Positions 43,716 to 53,173 of a stretch of 53,173 bases of DNA are shown here, in pieces. Made by a program: the position numbers and the translations under genes. The DNA comes from Verrucomicrobiota bacterium (lineage in GTDB: Bacteria; Verrucomicrobiota; Verrucomicrobiia; Chthoniobacterales; UBA10450). Numbering within the stretch: position 1 is the stretch's first letter; every line of letters begins with the position of its first letter. The stretch lies in the NCBI GenBank assembly GCA_003220155.1, contig QHRO01000023.1, forward strand, positions 1 through 53,173, given 5' to 3'. The notes beneath the pieces are model-generated. The model worked only from the letters and a program-made list of their open reading frames with translations, had not been told where the DNA came from and ran no database searches.

Positions 43716-44108
43716 ATGCAGGTCAAAAAGGAAGTCCGGCAAATCGCGCGCGAAATGTTGCGCGCGAGTTTCACCGATGGTCAGCTCGATCGCGGGCGGA
43801 TCACTTCGGTGGTCGATTCTATTTTGGCGAAAAAGCCGCGGAACTACCTCAAGATCCTTGAATATTATAAGCGATTGCTTCGCCTCGAAGCAGAAAAACG
43901 GCATGCCCGAATCGAGACTACGACGGCACTGGACCCGCAAATCGCCTCGCAAATTTCCCTTAATCTGGCAAGACGTTACGGCACCGATTTAACCACGGAG
44001 TTTCTGGTCAACCAGGCGTTGCTCGGAGGGATGCGGATTCGCGTCGGCAGCGACGTCTGGGACAGCAGCGTGCGCAATCGCCTGGAAAGACTTCAGCAAC
44101 AACTTTGA
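43716..44108 (+). CDS. atpH: ATP synthase F1 subunit delta (short form)
   Basis: A delta-family protein of only 130 residues, compared with about 175-180 in E. coli-type enzymes. The C-terminal part is recognisable (DPQIASQISLNLARRYGTDL followed by GGMRIRVGSDVWDSSVRNRL). The N-terminal helical bundle that binds F1-alpha is reduced to about 60 residues. ATG 43716 is right after atpF; the longer upstream frame runs inside atpF. Its place between atpF and atpA supports the call. Confidence 0.87.
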   Translation: MQVKKEVRQIAREMLRASFTDGQLDRGRITSVVDSILAKKPRNYLKILEYYKRLLRLEAEKRHARIETTTALDPQIASQISLNLARRYGTDLTTEFLVNQALLGGMRIRVGSDVWDSSVRNRLERLQQQL

Positions 44109-44124
44109 AATTATCTAACGAGAT

Positions 44125-45663
44125 ATGAGCAGCATCCTTGAAGAAATCGAAACAAAAATCGCGGGACTGAAAACCTCGACCACTAAGAGCAACATCGGTA
44201 CTGTCCGCGAAACCGGCGACGGCGTCGCGCGCATCGAAGGATTGAGCGACGTGATGTTAAACGAGATGATCGAATTTCCCGGCGGCGTTTTCGGACTGGC
44301 CCTTAACCTCGAGGAAACTGAGGTGGGGGCGATTTTGCTCGGTGACCCCACCAAGATATCCGAAGGCGACGAGGCAAAAACGACCGGCCGCTTACTCTCC
44401 GTTCCGGTAGGGAAGGGGCTGCTCGGTCGCGTCGTCAACACCCTCGGGGAACCCCTTGATGGTAAGGGAGAAATCAAATCGGAAACATTTTATCCGCTGG
44501 AAAAAATTGCACCCGGGGTAATCAAGCGCCGCGGCGTCAGTCAACCCGTGCAGACGGGTATCATGGCAATTGATGCGATGATTCCAATTGGCCGGGGTCA
44601 ACGGGAGTTAATCATCGGCGATCGCGCCACCGGCAAAACCACGATCTGCGTCGATACCATCATCAGTCAGGCGCGTTTGAACAAGGCGGGGGAGGATTCC
44701 AGGAGCAAAGACTACCGGCCCCTTTATTGCATTTACGTCGCGATTGGGCAGAAAAATTCCAATGTCGCACGTGTCCTAGCCGTTTTGGAAAAAGAGGATG
44801 CGATGCGCTACACCACGATTGTTTCCGCGCCGGCTTCGGACAGTGCGACCAATCAATATCTCGCGCCATTCGCAGGCGCAGCCATGGGCGAGTGGTTCAT
44901 GGATAACGGAATGGATGCGCTCATTATTTATGATGATTTGTCGAAACACGCGGTGGCCTATCGCCAAGTCTCGTTAGTTTTGAAGCGACCATCTGGGCGC
45001 GAGGCATATCCGGGCGACGTTTTCTATTTGCACTCGCGTTTGCTCGAACGCAGCGCCCGCGTCAGCGATGAATACGGCGGCGGATCGCTGACCGCGCTCC
45101 CGATTATCGAAACACAGGCTGGCGACGTCTCCGCTTACATCCCGACGAATGTGATCTCTATCACCGACGGTCAAATTTATCTCGAGACTGACCTCTTTTA
45201 TCAAGGGGTGCGGCCGGCAATTTCAGTCGGTTTGTCAGTCAGCCGTGTCGGTTCGGCCGCGCAGATCAAAGCGATCAAGCAAGTCGCTGGCAAAGTGAAG
45301 CTCGATCTGGCGCAGTTCCGTGAGCTGGCGGCGTTTGCACAGTTCGGCTCGGATTTAGATGCGGCGACCAAAGCGCGGCTCGATCGCGGACAGCGTATCG
45401 TCGAGCTGTTTAAACAGATCCAATACAATCCAATCCCAGTGGAGCTGCAGGTGGCGGTGATGTGGGCCATGCAGAATGGATTCGTCGATCCGGTGCCGGT
45501 GGACCGAGTGAAAGAATTCCAAAACAAACTGCAGGACTTTCTGGAAACGCGCAAGGAACCGCTTCTGGCCTCAATCCGCCAGAAAAAGCAGCTCGATGCT
45601 GAGCTTGAAGCCAATCTCAAAGCAACACTGGAAGAGTTCAGCGCAACGAAGCCGGTTGGCTAA
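44125..45663 (+). CDS. atpA: ATP synthase F1 subunit alpha
   Basis: AtpA (512 aa) is the non-catalytic nucleotide-binding subunit of F1. The P-loop is [27 protein letters not shown] follows, and the arginine-finger region lies in [18 protein letters not shown] short extra loop ([14 protein letters not shown]) before [10 protein letters not shown] is common in mitochondrial-like and some bacterial alphas, and I do not treat it as repeat-derived. Confidence 0.98.
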   Translation: MSSILEEIETKIAGLKTSTTKSNIGTVRETGDGVARIEGLSDVMLNEMIEFPGGVFGLALNLEETEVGAILLGDPTKISEGDEAKTTGRLLSVPVGKGLLGRVVNTLGEPLDGKGEIKSETFYPLEKIAPGVIKRRGVSQPVQTGIMAIDAMIPIGRGQRELIIGDRATGKTTICVDTIISQARLNKAGEDSRSKDYRPLYCIYVAIGQKNSNVARVLAVLEKEDAMRYTTIVSAPASDSATNQYLAPFAGAAMGEWFMDNGMDALIIYDDLSKHAVAYRQVSLVLKRPSGREAYPGDVFYLHSRLLERSARVSDEYGGGSLTALPIIETQAGDVSAYIPTNVISITDGQIYLETDLFYQGVRPAISVGLSVSRVGSAAQIKAIKQVAGKVKLDLAQFRELAAFAQFGSDLDAATKARLDRGQRIVELFKQIQYNPIPVELQVAVMWAMQNGFVDPVPVDRVKEFQNKLQDFLETRKEPLLASIRQKKQLDAELEANLKATLEEFSATKPVG

Positions 45664-45688
45664 AGGGATCAGACGACGTGCTCGCGCC

Positions 45689-45718
45689 AATCCACAATCC
45701 ACAATCCGCAATCCGCAA
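45689..45718 (+). repeat. 7-bp tandem repeat upstream of atpG
   Basis: Two AATCCAC units followed by two AATCCGC units and AAT fill the atpA-atpG gap. Such tracts can change length by slippage. The gap also lacks a clear Shine-Dalgarno for atpG. Confidence 0.85.
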
Positions 45719-45725
45719 TTTCTAG

Positions 45726-46589
45726 ATGGCGAACACCCAGGATATCCGGCGCCGGATCAAATCGATTCGCAATACCGCCCAGATCACCAAGGCGATGCAA
45801 ATGGTGGCGGCGTCAAAAATGCGCAAAGCACAGCAGCACGCCCTGGCGGGGCGTCCGTACGCGGCGTTGATGAACAAGGTCCTGGTCTCGCTGCAACAAC
45901 GAACCGATCCCAGGCTTCATCCCTTGCTGCAGGTGCGCGACGTAAAAAAAGAGCTGGTCGTCGTGATTAGCACCGACAAAGGCTTGGCCGGGGCGCTCAA
46001 TACGAACTTGTTGCGCGAGGCGGCCCGATTTGAAGCCAGCAAGACCGGCTACATCGTGGTTGGCCGGAAGGCGCGACAATTCATAACGCGGACAAAACGT
46101 GAGCTACTTGCCGATTTCGAGTTGAAGGACGCGCCGACCTTTGTCGAAACCAAGCCGATTGCCAAATTCGCGACGGAAAAATTTCTAGCCCGAGAAGTCG
46201 ACAAGGTTTCGGTGGTTTACACCCATTTTATCAACACGATTAATCAACGGCCGACGGTGCAGACGCTTCTGCCCATCGAGCACGGTGAGCTTCCCAAGAA
46301 CGAGTCAACCTCCGCGAATGATCCTTTGCTTGGATATATCTTTGAACCCAACGCCGAAGGGGTATTAGAAGTGATGCTGCCCTATTATCTCCAGTATCAA
46401 ATTTTTCAGATGATCCTTGATGCGCGCGCTTCCGAGCATAGCGCGCGAATGGTCGCGATGAAGAACGCGACAGACAACGCGCATCAGTTCATCAAGGACC
46501 TCACGCTTGAGTATAACAAAATGCGCCAGGCGAGTATTACAACCGAGTTGCTCGAAATCGCGACCGCGCAGATGGCGCTCGGCCAGTAA
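45726..46589 (+). CDS. atpG: ATP synthase F1 subunit gamma
   Basis: The rotor shaft (287 aa). The N-terminal RRIKSIRNTAQITKAMQMVA and C-terminal ARMVAMKNATDNAHQFIKDL helices that form the coiled coil are both present, and VVISTDKGLAGALNTNLLRE marks the Rossmann-like body. Length and start are normal. Confidence 0.97.
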   Translation: MANTQDIRRRIKSIRNTAQITKAMQMVAASKMRKAQQHALAGRPYAALMNKVLVSLQQRTDPRLHPLLQVRDVKKELVVVISTDKGLAGALNTNLLREAARFEASKTGYIVVGRKARQFITRTKRELLADFELKDAPTFVETKPIAKFATEKFLAREVDKVSVVYTHFINTINQRPTVQTLLPIEHGELPKNESTSANDPLLGYIFEPNAEGVLEVMLPYYLQYQIFQMILDARASEHSARMVAMKNATDNAHQFIKDLTLEYNKMRQASITTELLEIATAQMALGQ

Positions 46590-48013
<1,424 letters not shown>

Positions 48014-48014
<1 letters not shown>

Positions 48015-48421
48015 TGGCGACGCTGCGACTTGAAATTGTAACGCCGGAAACAACCGCCTATTCCGAGGACGTCGAGATGGTGACACTGCCGGGCTCGGAA
48101 GGTGAACTCGGCGTTTATCCAAAGCACGTACCGGTGCTAACGATTTTAAAACCCGGTGAGCTGCGCGTAGTAAAGGACAAACGTGCTACTTCGCTGGCTG
48201 TCGGTGAAGGTTTCATTGAAATTACGCCAGAGCGTGTCTCGGTTCTTACCGATATGGCCCTGGAGGCCCAGGTAATCGATGAGGCCGCGGCCGAGAAGGC
48301 AGTCGCCCGGGCACAGGCCGCAATGAAGGAAGATCATACCGCGGAAGAAGTCGCTGCCATTCAGGCATCGTTGCAAAAAGCCCTTGCCCAATTGCACGTA
48401 AAACGCCGGCGGCATTCCTAG
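48014..48421 (+). CDS. atpC: ATP synthase F1 subunit epsilon
   Basis: Epsilon (135 aa) inhibits and couples the rotor. LRLEIVTPETTAYSEDVEMV and GSEGELGVYPKHVPVLTILKP form the N-terminal beta sandwich. EAAAEKAVARAQAAMKEDHT starts the C-terminal helix pair. It is the last atp gene, and lpxI follows 16 bp later and may be co-transcribed. Confidence 0.95.
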
Positions 48422-48437
48422 CCTGTTTCGCGCGAAA

Positions 48438-49247
48438 TTGCACGCGCCCGATCAACTCGCCATCATCGCCGGCAACGGCGTTTATCCGCGGGTCCTCGCG
48501 CGCGCGGCACGAGCAGCAGGCGTGCGGAAGATTCTCGCTCTTGCTTTCGAAGGAGAGACCGACACGGAACTTGGTCAGCTCGTCGATGAAATTTGCTGGC
48601 TGCGTGTCGGTCAATTGAATCGGATGCTTTCCACCCTGCGCGATGCCAAGATCAACAGGGCCATCATGGCAGGCCAAATCGCGCCGCGAAACCTATTCGA
48701 CCTTCATCCCGATTGGCGCGCCCTGCTGCTGCTCGCAAAAATGAGACAACGCAATGCCGAATCGATCTTTCGGGCAATCGCCGTCGAGCTCGACAAGATA
48801 GGTATCGCGCTTTTACCTGCGACCACTTTTCTGGAGGATCTTCTGGCAGGAAAGGGTTTGATTACGGGACCGAAACTATCGCGCCGGGAAAAGTCGGACA
48901 TCGACCTCGGCTGGGGTATCGCGCAAAAAGTTGCCGCGCTGGATATTGGGCAAACCGTAATCGTTAAAAATGGGACCGTCCTCGCGATTGAAGGATTTGA
49001 TGGAACCAATGAGACAATCCGCCGAGGCGGTGCGCTTGGTCGGGGTGGCGCTGTCATGATCAAGGTCGCCAAACCAGATCAAGACATGCGTTTCGACGTT
49101 CCTGTCATTGGTCCTGAAACCATTTCCGTGGCGGTCGAGGCAAAGATTCGAGCGATTGCGCTGGAAGCCGGCCGCACTTTGTTGCTGGAAAAAGAAGACG
49201 TGACTCGTGCGGCGCAAAGCGCGAGAATTTCCGTGCTTGGGCGTTAG
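48438..49247 (+). CDS. lpxI: UDP-2,3-diacylglucosamine pyrophosphatase LpxI
   Basis: LpxI (about 269 aa, DUF1009 family) hydrolyses UDP-2,3-diacylglucosamine to lipid X, the substrate pair of LpxB, in bacteria that lack LpxH. It begins LAIIAGNGVYPRVLARAAR, has ICWLRVGQLNRMLSTLRD, and contains the C-terminal AIEGFDGTNETIRRGG. The likely start is TTG 48438, since no ATG or GTG is available in a suitable place; CTG 48423 is another option. The unusual start suggests low translation. Confidence 0.9.
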   Translation: MHAPDQLAIIAGNGVYPRVLARAARAAGVRKILALAFEGETDTELGQLVDEICWLRVGQLNRMLSTLRDAKINRAIMAGQIAPRNLFDLHPDWRALLLLAKMRQRNAESIFRAIAVELDKIGIALLPATTFLEDLLAGKGLITGPKLSRREKSDIDLGWGIAQKVAALDIGQTVIVKNGTVLAIEGFDGTNETIRRGGALGRGGAVMIKVAKPDQDMRFDVPVIGPETISVAVEAKIRAIALEAGRTLLLEKEDVTRAAQSARISVLGR

Positions 49248-49500
49248 CCACAAGTTCTGCCAACTGAGATGGTTGCCGAGAAAAGCCCGTTCTATCGGCT
49301 TGAAATTTTTCCACGAGCTGACCAGTTGCGCCGTCAGACCGATTTTCTTTCATTTGTCGTATATAGTAAGGAGTGCCCGATAGGAGAACTTCGCCTTCAG
49401 CGAGGGTTTTCCTGAGAGTCGCAAAATATTATTCCAAGCTTTCTTAAAGCTGCAGGAGACCCCTGCGAAAGGGCATACAGTCTGCTGCGATTTTCAGGCA
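49248..49500. other. Intergenic region before the pilin-like genes
   Basis: About 250 bp with no coding sequence. It contains a short hairpin GCAGG-AGACC-CCTGC at about 49452-49466 before the pilin-like start and an AT-rich word GTATATAGTA at about 49359. A promoter for the three-gene unit should lie here, but I cannot define it. Confidence 0.4.
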
Positions 49501-50073
49501 ATGATATTTGCGCGCCCCACGCATCATCAGGCTGGTACCACGCTCGCCGAAACCCTCGTTGCGGTCACCCTTGTCGGCGCCTTTTTCGTGACCATTTTCG
49601 AAGTCAACGCCGTTTGCCTGCGTTACATCGAGGCTAGCAAGGAATGCGTAGCAGCCGTGCAAGGAGTCCAGGACCGCATCGAAGGCTTACGCAACCTCGC
49701 CTTCACCGATCTGATCTCACCGGCTTATATGATCAACCCGCAACCCACCCCTTCGGGGTCGCCCTCGGGGCCAAGGTCGATGTCGTTGGTTTATCCTTCC
49801 AATTCGTCTAATCTCGCTGCCCGGGTCACAGAAGAGGTTACCGTCAGCGGCTACCCAAGCGGCACTCCTCTTCCAGGCACCACACCCACTATCACTTACA
49901 CCCGCTCTCCCGGCACCGCGGTTTATCCAAGCGCTTCGCCGGCGACGGCGCCGGACTTCAGCAGCACGACCATGGTGAAGGTGAAGGTGAAATATACCTG
50001 GAGCGCGGCCTTCGGCGGTCGGCAACAGAGCGAAGAAACCGAAACGCTAATCGCGGCGGGAACCAAGAAATGA
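49501..50073 (+). CDS. Type IV pilin-like protein 1 (PilV-like)
   Basis: A 190-residue pseudopilin. After a short leader, GTTLAETLVAVTLVGAFFV gives the class III signal: Gly before the cleavage site, Glu at +5 and one hydrophobic helix. The C-terminal region has a Pro/Ser-rich part (NPQPTPSGSPSG) and beta strands. It would be processed by prepilin peptidase and act as a minor pilin in a type IV pilus or secretion system. It overlaps the next gene by 4 bp. Confidence 0.72.
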   Translation: MIFARPTHHQAGTTLAETLVAVTLVGAFFVTIFEVNAVCLRYIEASKECVAAVQGVQDRIEGLRNLAFTDLISPAYMINPQPTPSGSPSGPRSMSLVYPSNSSNLAARVTEEVTVSGYPSGTPLPGTTPTITYTRSPGTAVYPSASPATAPDFSSTTMVKVKVKYTWSAAFGGRQQSEETETLIAAGTKK

Positions 50074-50921
50074 AGCCGGCTCACCTGCAAAACCAGGGCT
50101 TCACCATGATTGAAATAATGCTCGCCGTGGCCATCGGCTCGCTCATGCTGGCCGCAACCATGGCTGCTTCGATCTGTCTGCAACGGAGCTTCAATGCGGT
50201 GGATAACTACTTTTCTTCGCACGTGCAACAGGTGCGGATCATCGACTATCTCAGCCGGGATGTGAGGCGATCCTACATCGTCACGACCAGCACAGATCTA
50301 CAAACTGTTACTTGCATCATTCCGAACTACCTGGTCGACAATGGCAGCAACCAGCCCACGCGCGCCACGCCGACGCTTTCGCTGGTTGGGAACAAAGTCG
50401 TCGCGAATTATCAGGCTAGTACTGTGAATAACGTTACAACAACGCAAGGTTCTACCACCGTTTCCTGCCCTGGGCTTGGACTGGTTTCTTCTCATTTTTC
50501 GAATGGGAACGTCGGCCAATCTGTTGTTGGCAACGGTATCCCGGCGGGAACCACGATTCAAAGCGTCTCGAATTGCCTTTTGGGGAATTGCAGTCAGGCG
50601 ACGATATCGCACGCGGCAACTTCCAGTAATAGCAATGATACCCTTACAATCGGCGCGCTTACCAACGTAGTTTACTCCGTCGTTAATCAAGCGATCCAGC
50701 GAAGGGAAAACGGCGGTATCACCAACATCGCTGCTAGTGCGGACAATTTGATTCCCGCCACTAGCGATATCGAGCTTCTCAACACTGAGTTTACGCAATC
50801 GACCGTAACCTTTCTGCCGAGGTTCGCCAGGGGCGATCAAACTTTTTTAAATAACGAGCGCGCTGGGACAACGGTCTTTTCTCTTTCATACCTTCGCAAC
50901 CGGAGAAGGGGGGACCGCTGA
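50070..50921 (+). CDS. Type IV pilin-like protein 2 (PilW/PulJ-like)
   Basis: A 283-residue pseudopilin with the N-terminal processing site QG before FTMIEIMLAVAIGSLMLAAT. SHVQQVRIIDYLSRDVRRS follows, as in PilW/PulJ minor pilins, and a Thr/Asn/Ser-rich beta region forms the rest. Its start lies in the stop of the first pilin gene (ATGA). No core pilus genes (pilB, C, D, Q) lie in this window. Confidence 0.75.
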   Translation: MKPAHLQNQGFTMIEIMLAVAIGSLMLAATMAASICLQRSFNAVDNYFSSHVQQVRIIDYLSRDVRRSYIVTTSTDLQTVTCIIPNYLVDNGSNQPTRATPTLSLVGNKVVANYQASTVNNVTTTQGSTTVSCPGLGLVSSHFSNGNVGQSVVGNGIPAGTTIQSVSNCLLGNCSQATISHAATSSNSNDTLTIGALTNVVYSVVNQAIQRRENGGITNIAASADNLIPATSDIELLNTEFTQSTVTFLPRFARGDQTFLNNERAGTTVFSLSYLRNRRRGDR

Positions 50922-50939
50922 ATTACTCCAGCTAACGAA

Positions 50940-52610
50940 ATGAAGACACAAGTTCAGCAGGGAAATAACGGCAACACTCTCATTTGTGCACTTTGCACCA
51001 TCGTGATTATCTCTTTAATCGGGGCCAACGTTTTGGTAAATTGTACCAGGCATTACAATATTACGGCCAAGCAACTCAAAGCATGGAAGGAAGCGCTTTA
51101 CGCGGCGGAAGCGGGCGGCGACGCGGGTTTCGACGAAGTGCGAAAAGCGCTCAACCCAAGTAGCCTGCCTTTTACCACCGACGGGTGGACCGTTGCGCCG
51201 TGGCCGGCTCCAACTCCCGGGCCTGCCTGGACCAAAACCATCAGTAGCCTCGGACAGGCGGGCAGCCTTTCTACGACTGTAACCATCGACAAGCTCACTG
51301 ATAACACTGGAGCCATTCCAGCTACTACCCCTTATTATCGGATTCGTTCAGTTGGAACTGCCCGGCTCTTTGGTTTACCCCGCGTCGGTCTGTCCGATCA
51401 GTTTTTTGCAGGTGGCCTCCATTTCGTGGCGAACTCCGCCAGCCGCGGTGTTGGTGACACGCTCCTGCGCAAGATCGATTTTAAATACGATCACTTTAAA
51501 GGAACTTATGGTGACGGTGACGGGAATAACATTGGCTTGTCGCCGGTCACATATCCTCAAATTACGCGGCGCATCGAACTTGTTGCTGTGCCGAAGTATT
51601 ATGTGTTTGGCGGTGCGCTCAGGGTCGTAAATGCGTTTGATGGCCCGGGCACTGCCGGCTTCGTCGACAGTTACAATTCCAAAAACCCAACCAATCCGAA
51701 TCCCAGCAGTCCTCAAATAGTAAGCAACGACATCCCGGGACCAAATACCACTTCGTACTACGGCTCTAACCCGTCGAACTCGACCTTTCTGGCAGACGCG
51801 CACGACGGCGACGTATCTGTTGCAACAAAGAACTTTATTGAAGGTGGGCCGATCTGGGGCGACGTGACCACAAACGGCGGCAACGTCACGCATTCCGGTT
51901 ATCAGATTAGCGGAACGATCGACAACAATATTCCCTTCACGATTCCGCCGCTATCGGCGCCTGACACAACCGGCTTCACCTCTATTAGTTCCGGGACCGG
52001 GACCATCACCGCGATCGGCACGGGCGATAGTAGTCCAACCGGGTTCGTCTGTTCAGGAATTAGCGGCAGCGTAACGATAACGAATGGTAACGCCGCCAGT
52101 ACTACCTTTCCGTACGCTTACGCGAAGGTCGTTGTCAACGGCCACGTTACCGGAAAGATCACCGTCAAGAGGGGCGTAACCGCGGAGATCTGGTTCACCG
52201 GGAACATGAACGTCAAAGGAGAGGATCTCGATAATCAGAATGTTGACCGGGGCACCCAAATCCCCAACCTTGGCAGCGCCGGTGTCCCACCATCGATCCC
52301 GGCAACCCCAGCTGATGATCCAAACCCGAGTCGGGTGGGCCACATGAAGTTTTTTGGGATCAGCCCCACGGCTCCTAGTGCTACTCAAACAATTCAAATC
52401 GATTCGCCTGGGAACGTTTTCGCAACCTTTTACGCGCCCAGCGCCGACGTTACGCTAACAGGCAACGTCGACGTCTTCAGCGCCATCGTGAGTCGTAGCT
52501 TCTCCGGTAACGGGAATACCGCATTTCATTACGACAAGGCACTCAATCAGGTCCAGATCGGTGTAGTGACGGATTACCAAGTCGCGAGTTACGTCGAAGA
52601 CGTTCGTTGA
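50940..52610 (+). CDS. PilX-like pilus assembly protein with large exported domain
   Basis: A 556-residue protein with an N-terminal hydrophobic helix (NTLICALCTIVIISLIGANV) followed by LYAAEAGGDAGFDEVRKAL, the usual AAEAG mark of PilX-type proteins. The long remainder is exported and rich in Gly, Asn, Thr and Ser. It ends in repeated beta-strand segments (GHVTGKITVKRGVTAEIWFT, ADVTLTGNVDVFSAIVSRSF, then HYDKAL), a pattern seen at the C-terminus of large PilX-like proteins. It probably forms the third part of a minor-pilin or adhesin set with the two preceding genes. Confidence 0.72.
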   Translation: MKTQVQQGNNGNTLICALCTIVIISLIGANVLVNCTRHYNITAKQLKAWKEALYAAEAGGDAGFDEVRKALNPSSLPFTTDGWTVAPWPAPTPGPAWTKTISSLGQAGSLSTTVTIDKLTDNTGAIPATTPYYRIRSVGTARLFGLPRVGLSDQFFAGGLHFVANSASRGVGDTLLRKIDFKYDHFKGTYGDGDGNNIGLSPVTYPQITRRIELVAVPKYYVFGGALRVVNAFDGPGTAGFVDSYNSKNPTNPNPSSPQIVSNDIPGPNTTSYYGSNPSNSTFLADAHDGDVSVATKNFIEGGPIWGDVTTNGGNVTHSGYQISGTIDNNIPFTIPPLSAPDTTGFTSISSGTGTITAIGTGDSSPTGFVCSGISGSVTITNGNAASTTFPYAYAKVVVNGHVTGKITVKRGVTAEIWFTGNMNVKGEDLDNQNVDRGTQIPNLGSAGVPPSIPATPADDPNPSRVGHMKFFGISPTAPSATQTIQIDSPGNVFATFYAPSADVTLTGNVDVFSAIVSRSFSGNGNTAFHYDKALNQVQIGVVTDYQVASYVEDVR

Positions 52611-52722
52611 CGAATTCGTTTTGCGGTGATCCGTAAATCCCCCGCTGTTCGCCCCCAAAGCATAGGCCCTAAGTCGTGGCGTCGCGTGCCCTCTGATTGC
52701 GATCATTGATCGCTGAACCCTG

Positions 52723-52751
52723 TTGCAAATCCGCATGCGGCGATCCAAAAT
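52723..52751 (+). promoter_or_regulatory. Candidate promoter of the truncated tRNA gene
   Basis: TTGCAA at 52723-52728 and CAAAAT at 52746-52751 are separated by 17 bp, resembling -35 and -10 boxes. The tRNA-like sequence starts 15 bp further on. Confidence 0.3.
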
Positions 52752-52766
52752 CAACAGTTCTTTTAC

Positions 52767-52805
52767 GGGGTCTTAGCTCAGTTGGTAGAGCGCCTCAATG
52801 GCATT
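52767..52805 (+). pseudogene. Truncated tRNA-Ala(GGC), 5' half only
   Basis: GGGGTCTTAGCTCAGTTGG and TAGAGCGCCTCAATGGCATT form an acceptor strand, a complete D-arm (GCTC/GAGC) and the 5' anticodon stem and loop with anticodon GGC. The next bases (AATACCCGG) cannot pair with CCTCA, and no T-arm (GTTCRANYC) follows within the window. The gene is cut at the 3' side of the anticodon loop. It cannot give a functional tRNA. Confidence 0.7.
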
Positions 52806-53059
52806 AATACCCGGCGAAAAGTCCCATTTAATCTCACGCGCTCCCATAATGCATTTGCCTCTAGCCGGCCTCTTGGCGCATTATCTCAAGCGCTCTGAAT
52901 CGAGTCTCAAAAAGTTTCGTCGGTGGATAAAAACGGTGGATAAAACGAGGCGGGTTCTTCAAATTCGCGAGCCGCTTGCGACAAATGGAGCGCGACCGAT
53001 CGTAATAACGTCGCGATCTAATTCGTGATTTACAGGATCGGGCAGGAGAAGATAAGCTT

Positions 53060-53173
53060 GTGGCTTTGCGACGGCTCGATAAAGGCCGACCATGGAGCTC
53101 CCTCGATGACCAGCTCTATTGCACCATCTGCAAAAGTGTAATCTCGGGCCGCCACATCGAAGTAGTAGGCGGG
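53060..53173 (+). CDS. Start of a small CxxC protein, cut by window end
   Basis: From GTG 53060 an open frame of 38 codons runs off the window end. It reads LRRLDKGRPWSSLDDQLYCT, then ICKSVISGRHIEVVGG. The CTIC pair and the spacing W...LDD...C..C...GR resemble a small zinc-ribbon-like protein family common in verrucomicrobial genomes, which I recall only loosely. AGGAG lies at 53044-53048. The start is uncertain, since the frame is open further upstream. Confidence 0.4.
   Translation, partial: MALRRLDKGRPWSSLDDQLYCTICKSVISGRHIEVVGG

Larger units (their letters stand above)
52611..53059 (+). other. Intergenic region holding a tRNA fragment
   Basis: About 450 bp with no convincing gene. It holds a short perfect palindrome (GCGATCA-T-TGATCGC, about 52699-52713), a candidate promoter and the 5' half of a tRNA-Ala gene (separate entries). 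After 52805 the sequence is unrelated to tRNA. An open frame at 52798-53028 has no recognisable family and I do not call it. Confidence 0.5.

Noticed and set aside
44690-44735. Extra loop in AtpA before [10 protein letters not shown] as another repeat insertion
   Set aside because: Mitochondrial-type and many bacterial alpha subunits have a similar loop, and the DNA does not resemble the repeats.
49380-49500. Possible riboswitch upstream of the pilin-like genes
   Set aside because: A short hairpin is present, but none of the conserved blocks of cyclic-di-GMP or preQ1 riboswitches could be found.
52798-53028. Open frame of 76 codons after the tRNA fragment
   Set aside because: Its start lies within the tRNA-like sequence, there is no ribosome-binding site, and the translation resembles no family.

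Overview
This 53 kb window reads as an ordinary chromosomal stretch of a Gram-negative bacterium. It carries lipid A genes (lpxB, lpxI, an LpxL/HtrB-type acyltransferase), a complete F-type ATP synthase operon, isoprenoid genes, type IV pilin-like genes and many short palindromic intergenic repeats. The set of families (OpcA next to zwf, Gfo/Idh oxidoreductase next to lpxB, a phosphatase-SHMT fusion, dense REP-like repeats, frequent GTG/TTG starts) suggests a soil Verrucomicrobiota, perhaps Chthoniobacterales. That placement is inference from family content; no rRNA is present to test it.

Layout. 1-2.0 kb: a decayed pyrimidine-nucleoside phosphorylase and a short aldehyde-dehydrogenase-like gene, both on the minus strand. 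2.0-8.6 kb: a plus-strand run of overlapping genes (fcl, Gfo/Idh oxidoreductase, lpxB, kynB, membrane glycosyltransferase, HIT protein, membrane-anchored hypothetical). 8.8-10.6 kb: minus-strand hypothetical and an IscA-type Fe-S protein. 11.0-12.9 kb: mutL. 12.9-16.9 kb: a scrambled surface-polysaccharide locus with a WecG stub joined to a GDP-mannose 3,5-epimerase remnant, a methyltransferase duplicated in tandem, a family 2 glycosyltransferase and a CDP-paratose-epimerase-like SDR. 17.0-28.2 kb: uppP, DUF3309, purA, uppS, hemW, squalene/phytoene synthase, family 4 uracil-DNA glycosylase, queA, a thioesterase, a cyclic-nucleotide-binding protein and a glycosyltransferase. 28.3-33.1 kb (minus): opcA-zwf and the fused phosphatase-glyA. 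33.1-41.8 kb: acyltransferase, mntH, universal stress protein, GlgM-like glycogen synthase, cytochrome P450, obgE, glycosyltransferase. 41.9-49.2 kb: atpBEFHAGDC followed by lpxI. 49.5-52.6 kb: three pilin-like genes. The window ends with the 5' half of a tRNA-Ala gene and the start of a small CxxC protein.

The genes serve envelope building (lipid A, undecaprenyl phosphate supply and recycling, sugar nucleotides, glycosyltransferases), central metabolism (pentose phosphate entry, one-carbon, purine, glycogen), energy (ATP synthase), and DNA/RNA upkeep (mutL, UDG, queA, obgE). There is no transposase, integrase, phage gene or CRISPR array.

The most unusual signal is that several conserved genes (lpxB, squalene/phytoene synthase, queA, obgE) carry extra in-frame segments whose DNA looks like the palindromic repeats found between genes. 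The lpxB and squalene synthase insertions share one recognisable core of about 28 bp in opposite orientations. This suggests a repeat population that can enter coding sequence and be tolerated as surface loops. No alignment could be run, so insertion boundaries are estimates from remembered family consensus.
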